NCBI GenBank assembly: GCA_013698435.1
Contig: JACCVA010000062.1
Coordinates: 1-8,806 of the forward strand
DNA length: 8,806 bases
DNA from: Nocardioidaceae bacterium
Lineage (GTDB): Bacteria > Actinomycetota > Actinomycetes > Propionibacteriales > Nocardioidaceae
Direction of reading: 5' to 3'
In this document: one piece after another, positions 6,235 through 8,806 of the stretch
How the letters are laid out: each line of letters opens with the position of its first letter
Position numbering within the stretch: the stretch's first letter is position 1
The notes under the pieces: model-generated
The model's database searches: none
What the model saw: only the letters and a program-made list of their open reading frames with translations
What the model was told of the DNA's origin: nothing
Translations under genes and position numbers: made by a program

Positions 6235-7107
6235 TCACCAAGCCTGCGCGAGGAGCTCGGCCAGCAGCTCCTCCGCATCGGCATCGAGACCACGCGAGGC
6301 GAACCATCGGCAGACGTTGCGGCAGTCGCGCAACAGAAACTCCACGCCGTTGGGGTTGCCCACGATGTCGATGACTTGGGGGAGGTCGATGATCACGAGC
6401 CGGTCAGCTCGCGCCAGCACGTTGTATGCCGACAGGTCCCCGTGTGCGAGCCCGCGTCGTGCCAGCACTGACATCGCTTCTCTCAGCTGGTCGAAGTACG
6501 ACCGCACGGTCGCGACCGGCGGTCGTAGCTGCGCCAGTCGTGGTGCGGCCGCGCCGTCGACCTCGATGAACTCCATCAGGATCTCGGTGCCGTCAATCTG
6601 CACCGGATAAGGAACCGGTAGGCCCGCCGACCACAGCGAGCTCAGCGCGCCGAACTCGTGCCGCGCCCATTCGCCAGCCCGCACCTCACGCCCGAAAGCA
6701 CTGCTCCGGGCCGCGGCGCGCGCCTCGCGGCTCTTCTGGATCCGGCGACCTTGGGTGTAGCCGTCGTCGCGGGAGAAAAGTCGGTGGTCGACGCTGCGAT
6801 AACGCTTCGCAGCCAGCACCGACGACCGGTCGGGCGATCCCGGCACCGCACGCTCGACGAGAAGGACGTCAGCTTCCTTGCCTGACTTGAGCATGCCGAG
6901 CTCGGTGTCGACGGCACCATCGTCGGTGACGACCCAGTCGGGCCGCGGCTCAGGGCCGTGCTCGCCCTTGGTGACCGACGACCAGGTGGACCAGCGTTGG
7001 TGGTCGCCGAGGTCGCCGAGGGCTTCGAACGAGAAACCGTCCATGGACGGCCCGGGAAAGGTGGGGTCAGGGGAAGGCGGTTCAACAAGAGAACCAGGTG
7101 GACTCAT
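6235..7107 (-). CDS. RIO-family serine/threonine protein kinase
   Basis: This 290-residue protein has the compact RIO kinase core. LKSGKEADVLLVE (73-85) is the glycine-loop equivalent, close to the STGKEANVY of RIO1. K101 in AAKRYR is the ATP-anchoring lysine. MEFIEVDG (178-185) is the hinge. LAHGDLSAYNVL (220-231) is the catalytic loop, with D224 and N229. VIIDLPQVID (238-247) carries the metal-binding D241 in the usual RIO IDxPQ context. All catalytic residues are present. In archaea and eukaryotes RIO proteins act in small-subunit maturation; the role of bacterial members is poorly known, so a ribosome link is inference. The first 60 residues are Pro-rich and acidic, and variable-looking. 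The ATG at 7107 is chosen because GAGGAG lies 9 nt upstream; ATGs at 7128 and 7140 are alternatives. It precedes the LOG gene on the same strand by 31 bp. Confidence 0.92.
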   Translation of the reverse strand: MSPPGSLVEPPSPDPTFPGPSMDGFSFEALGDLGDHQRWSTWSSVTKGEHGPEPRPDWVVTDDGAVDTELGMLKSGKEADVLLVERAVPGSPDRSSVLAAKRYRSVDHRLFSRDDGYTQGRRIQKSREARAAARSSAFGREVRAGEWARHEFGALSSLWSAGLPVPYPVQIDGTEILMEFIEVDGAAAPRLAQLRPPVATVRSYFDQLREAMSVLARRGLAHGDLSAYNVLARADRLVIIDLPQVIDIVGNPNGVEFLLRDCRNVCRWFASRGLDADAEELLAELLAQAW

Positions 7108-7116
7108 GGTGGAGTG

Positions 7117-7122
7117 CTCCTC
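7117..7122 (-). promoter_or_regulatory. ribosome binding site deciding the RIO kinase start
   Basis: GAGGAG on the minus strand ends 9 nt before the ATG at 7107. It selects that codon over the in-frame ATGs at 7128 and 7140, which lack a comparable site. Confidence 0.55.
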
Positions 7123-7148
7123 GAGCATTGCGCGAGGCACCGACCACG

Positions 7149-7158
7149 GCTAGCTAGC
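7149..7158. repeat. GCTAGCTAGC palindrome upstream of the RIO kinase gene
   Basis: This 10-bp perfect palindrome overlaps the stop codon of the 19-codon upstream ORF. Its CTAGCTAG core also occurs at 2480-2487, at the phosphatase promoter. CTAG is rare in high-GC genomes, which makes the repeated core more notable than its length suggests. Confidence 0.4.
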
Positions 7159-7213
7159 GGAGCGTCAACCTCGCAGGGACAGGGGCGCAGAACCCCAGGA
7201 CAGTGCTGGACAT
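7154..7213 (-). CDS. putative 19-aa leader peptide upstream of the RIO kinase gene
   Basis: An ATG at 7213 follows AAGGAGG (7220-7226) by 6 nt, the best Shine-Dalgarno arrangement in the window. It opens a 19-codon ORF, MSSTVLGFCAPVPARLTLR, ending in TAG 46 nt before the RIO kinase ATG and in a different frame. The peptide has no membrane segment and no run of a single amino acid such as classic attenuators use; there is one Cys and two Arg. The strong ribosome site on so short an ORF, in the expected mRNA leader of the kinase, suggests translation of it could control the downstream gene. It may instead be a chance site or a standalone small protein. Confidence 0.4.
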   Translation of the reverse strand: MSSTVLGFCAPVPARLTLR

Positions 7214-7235
7214 GTGACGCCTCCTTCGCTCGAGC

Positions 7236-7277
7236 GCGGACCGGAGTCCGCACGACCTTCGTGCGTAAGGCTCGCAC
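7236..7277 (-). promoter_or_regulatory. overlapping hairpins in the RIO kinase upstream region
   Basis: Three self-complementary elements lie head to tail. GCGGAC/GTCCGC (7236-7251) has a 4-nt loop. CGCACGA/TCGTGCG (7249-7265) has a 3-nt loop. GTGCG/CGCAC (7261-7277) has a 7-nt loop. The second shares bases with both others, so they compete. On the minus strand they precede the Shine-Dalgarno sequence of the 19-codon ORF by about 10 nt. They could be a switchable leader or, read on the plus strand, just structured DNA. No run of T marks a terminator in either direction. Confidence 0.4.
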
Positions 7278-7342
7278 AGGGCCGGGACGTTCGCCAACCG
7301 GACTTGTCCATGTAACGACTTGGCTGAGAGTTTGTCGCTGTT

Positions 7343-7360
7343 GTTGAGATTTCCCTCAAC
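7343..7360. repeat. inverted repeat overlapping the DUF4331 -35 element (candidate operator)
   Basis: GTTGAG-ATTTCC-CTCAAC is a perfect 6-bp inverted repeat with a 6-bp spacer. It covers the -35 hexamer and half of the spacer of the DUF4331 promoter. A dimeric protein bound here would be expected to block polymerase. Confidence 0.45.
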
Positions 7361-7372
7361 GTCACTTAGAGT
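7344..7372 (+). promoter_or_regulatory. candidate sigma-70-type promoter of the DUF4331 gene
   Basis: TTGAGA (7344-7349) and TAGAGT (7367-7372) are separated by 17 bp, the optimal spacing and the best -35/-10 pair in the window. Transcription would begin near 7379, giving a leader of about 175 nt before the ATG at 7556, unlike the apparently leaderless genes elsewhere here. Confidence 0.6.
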
Positions 7373-7378
7373 GATGGA

Positions 7379-7555
7379 CGGCAAGGAGAAAACTTCACCC
7401 AGACCCTGGCGCTTGGAGGCAGCTCGGCGGTCGCGAATTGCTTTTGAGGAGGCACGTCACCGCCCCGGAGGAATTGGACACTCCCGTCCATCCTCCCGTG
7501 AAGTTGGGAGACGGCTTGGTCCGTCTCGTCCCCGCCCCGAAAGGAACACGAAGCG
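7379..7555 (+). promoter_or_regulatory. structured 5' leader of the DUF4331 gene
   Basis: This roughly 175-nt untranslated leader contains two hairpins that exclude each other. CTCCC/GGGAG (7493-7510) has an 8-nt loop. GAGACGG/CCGTCTC (7508-7527) has a 7-bp stem and a 6-nt loop. Bases 7508-7510 belong to both. A smaller GGAC/GTCC element lies at 7476-7489. The ribosome site AAGGAA (7541-7546) is 14 nt after the second stem and is not itself paired in it. Purine-rich GAGGAGG (7446-7452) and GGAGGA (7467-7472) have no start codon close by. I do not recognise a known riboswitch class. Confidence 0.4.
7541..7546 (+). promoter_or_regulatory. ribosome binding site of the DUF4331 gene
   Basis: AAGGAA ends 9 nt before the ATG at 7556 and fixes the start of the exported protein, whose signal peptide begins directly there. 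Confidence 0.6.
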
Positions 7556-8806
7556 ATGCCTTCGTCACCCAAGAACCACCGAATGCGTGCCATCTCCGCC
7601 GCATTCGCTTCCTCCGCACTGGCGTTTGGTGGAGCCGTAGCTTTGATGGGACCCGAGGCCGGGTCCGCATCCAGCCACCGCGAGGCTCCCCAGATCGTCT
7701 CCGACCCGCAAGCCGACAACACGGACACATACGCGTTCGTCAGCCCGGACAAGCAGGACACCGTCACGCTCGTCGCGAACTGGCTGCCCCTCGAGGAGCC
7801 AGCCGGTGGGCCGAACTTCTACACGTTCGCTGACGACGCCCACTACAACATCAAGATCGACAACAACGGCGACGCCAAAGAAGACATCACCTACCAGTGG
7901 GACTTCTCGACCACCGACAACCGCGGGCTCGACACGTTCCTTTACAACAACGGCCCCGTGGCGTCCTTCAACGACAAGACCTTGTTGGTGAAGCAGACCT
8001 ACACCTTGACCAAGATCACTGGCGGCAAGTCCAGAGTGCTTGCGAAGAACGTCCCGGTGGCTCCCTCGAACGTCGGGGCTGCCTCCATGCCGGACTACGC
8101 CGCGCTGCGCGACGAAGCCATCCAGCCGACATCCGTCGCTGGGGAGAGCACCTTCGCCGGCCAAGCCGACGACCCGTTCTTCTTGGACCTGCGTGTCTTT
8201 GACCTGCTGTACGGCGCCGACCTGAGCGAGACCGGCACCGACACGCTGTCTGGCTACAACGTCAACAGCATTGCCCTGCAGACGCCGATCAAGAACCTCA
8301 CCGGCGGCAAGGGTGACCCGGTCATCGGGGTCTGGAGCACCACCGACCGCCCCGGCATCAAGATGCAGAACGCCGACGGCACACAGTCCTACAAGGGCGA
8401 CTTCGTACAGGTCTCCCGCCTGGGCAACCCCCTGGTCAACGAGGTCGTCATCCCCGCTGGCCTGAAGGACGCATTCAACGCGTTGGCACCTGAGAACGAC
8501 GCCAGTGTCCCGGAGGCTGTCGCCCGGGTGAACGACCCCGAGGTCCCGAAGCTGATCGAGGCGATCTACGGCATTCCTGCGCCGAAGGCTCCTCGTGACG
8601 ACCTGTTCGCGGTGTTCCTCACCGGAGTCAAGGGTCTGAACATGCCCAAGGGCAAGGTCCAGCCTGCGGAAATGTTGCGACTGAACACGTCGATCCCACC
8701 GACTGCTGAGCCGAACCGTCTCGGGGTGCTGGCTGGTGACACCCAGGGCTTCCCGAACGGACGCAGGCTCACTGACGACGTGGTCGACATCGAGATCCAG
8801 GCGCTC
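7556..8806 (+). CDS. secreted DUF4331-family protein (runs off right edge)
   Basis: The frame is open for 417 codons to the window edge with no stop. Residues 1-38 form a signal peptide: basic KNHRMR, the hydrophobic stretch ISAAFASSALAFGGAVALMG, and likely cleavage after GSA (36-38). The mature protein begins SSHREAPQIVSDPQADNTDTY, the hallmark opening of DUF4331 proteins. ANWLPLEEPAGGPNFYTFAD (74-93) and the block around residues 97-117 also fit that family. DNNGDAKED (102-110) resembles a calcium-binding loop, with acidic or Asn ligands at 102, 104, 106 and 110. Two apparently related segments occur, around LFLYNNGP (near 128-134) and FFLDLRVFDLL (near 205-215). The function of DUF4331 is not known; export and the acidic loops suggest an extracellular, possibly metal-dependent, role. 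It is controlled by a canonical promoter with an operator-like repeat and a long leader, so regulated expression is likely. Confidence 0.88.
   Translation, partial: MPSSPKNHRMRAISAAFASSALAFGGAVALMGPEAGSASSHREAPQIVSDPQADNTDTYAFVSPDKQDTVTLVANWLPLEEPAGGPNFYTFADDAHYNIKIDNNGDAKEDITYQWDFSTTDNRGLDTFLYNNGPVASFNDKTLLVKQTYTLTKITGGKSRVLAKNVPVAPSNVGAASMPDYAALRDEAIQPTSVAGESTFAGQADDPFFLDLRVFDLLYGADLSETGTDTLSGYNVNSIALQTPIKNLTGGKGDPVIGVWSTTDRPGIKMQNADGTQSYKGDFVQVSRLGNPLVNEVVIPAGLKDAFNALAPENDASVPEAVARVNDPEVPKLIEAIYGIPAPKAPRDDLFAVFLTGVKGLNMPKGKVQPAEMLRLNTSIPPTAEPNRLGVLAGDTQGFPNGRRLTDDVVDIEIQAL

Noticed and set aside
6204..6293. Thirty-codon N-terminal extension of the LOG-family gene
   Set aside because: Arg/Ser-rich, overlaps the RIO kinase 3' end in another frame, and a -10-like hexamer sits just before the GTG at 6203.
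7214..7384. Upstream extension of the 19-codon ORF to a 76-codon minus-strand frame
   Set aside because: No ribosome site at the upstream ATG, composition unlike the coding genes, and it crosses the hairpins and the DUF4331 promoter; the strong Shine-Dalgarno sequence supports only the inner ATG.
7374..7640. Plus-strand frame starting at the ATG at 7374 in the DUF4331 leader
   Set aside because: Arg/Pro-rich translation that overlaps the DUF4331 signal peptide out of frame, and its ATG lies upstream of or at the predicted transcript start with no ribosome site.

Overview
The window is high-GC DNA with compact, mostly single-gene transcription units. Several start codons sit only 7-9 nt after a -10-like hexamer, which is the leaderless arrangement common in Actinomycetota. 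The gene set (RlmN, a SpoU-type rRNA/tRNA methyltransferase, a bacterial RIO kinase, a LOG-family protein and a DUF4331 secreted protein) also fits a high-GC Gram-positive actinobacterium. I cannot fix the family or genus from sequence alone. I see no tRNA, rRNA, insertion sequence, CRISPR array or phage gene; this looks like chromosomal backbone.

Layout, left to right. (1) The first 274 bases hold the N-terminal part of an alpha/beta hydrolase on the minus strand. It is divergent from a secreted six-Asp-box beta-propeller protein (367-1461, +). A possible 37-aa single-span membrane protein follows (1506-1619, +). (2) A SpoU/TrmH-family RNA methyltransferase (1638-2453, -) is divergent, across only 44 bp, from a histidine-phosphatase-family protein (2498-3106, +). 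(3) rlmN (3159-4292, +) overlaps by a GTGA junction with a Cof-type HAD phosphatase (4289-5131, +). The 3' end of the HAD gene overlaps by 20 bp the 3' end of a convergent LOG-family gene (5112-6203, -). (4) Upstream of the LOG gene on the same strand lies a RIO-family kinase (6235-7107, -). Its leader carries hairpins and a 19-codon ORF with the best Shine-Dalgarno sequence in the window. (5) A 448-bp divergent intergenic region leads to a secreted DUF4331 protein (7556 to the right edge, +). That gene has a recognisable -35/-10 promoter overlapped by an inverted repeat, and a leader of about 175 nt with two mutually exclusive hairpins.

Functionally the middle of the window leans towards RNA and nucleotide metabolism: two RNA methyltransferases, a RIO kinase, a LOG-family protein and two small phosphatases. 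The ends carry exported proteins of unknown role. No obvious new multi-gene defence or biosynthetic system is present. The most interesting signals are regulatory: the DUF4331 promoter, operator and leader, the RIO kinase leader with its short ORF, and the series of apparently leaderless starts.
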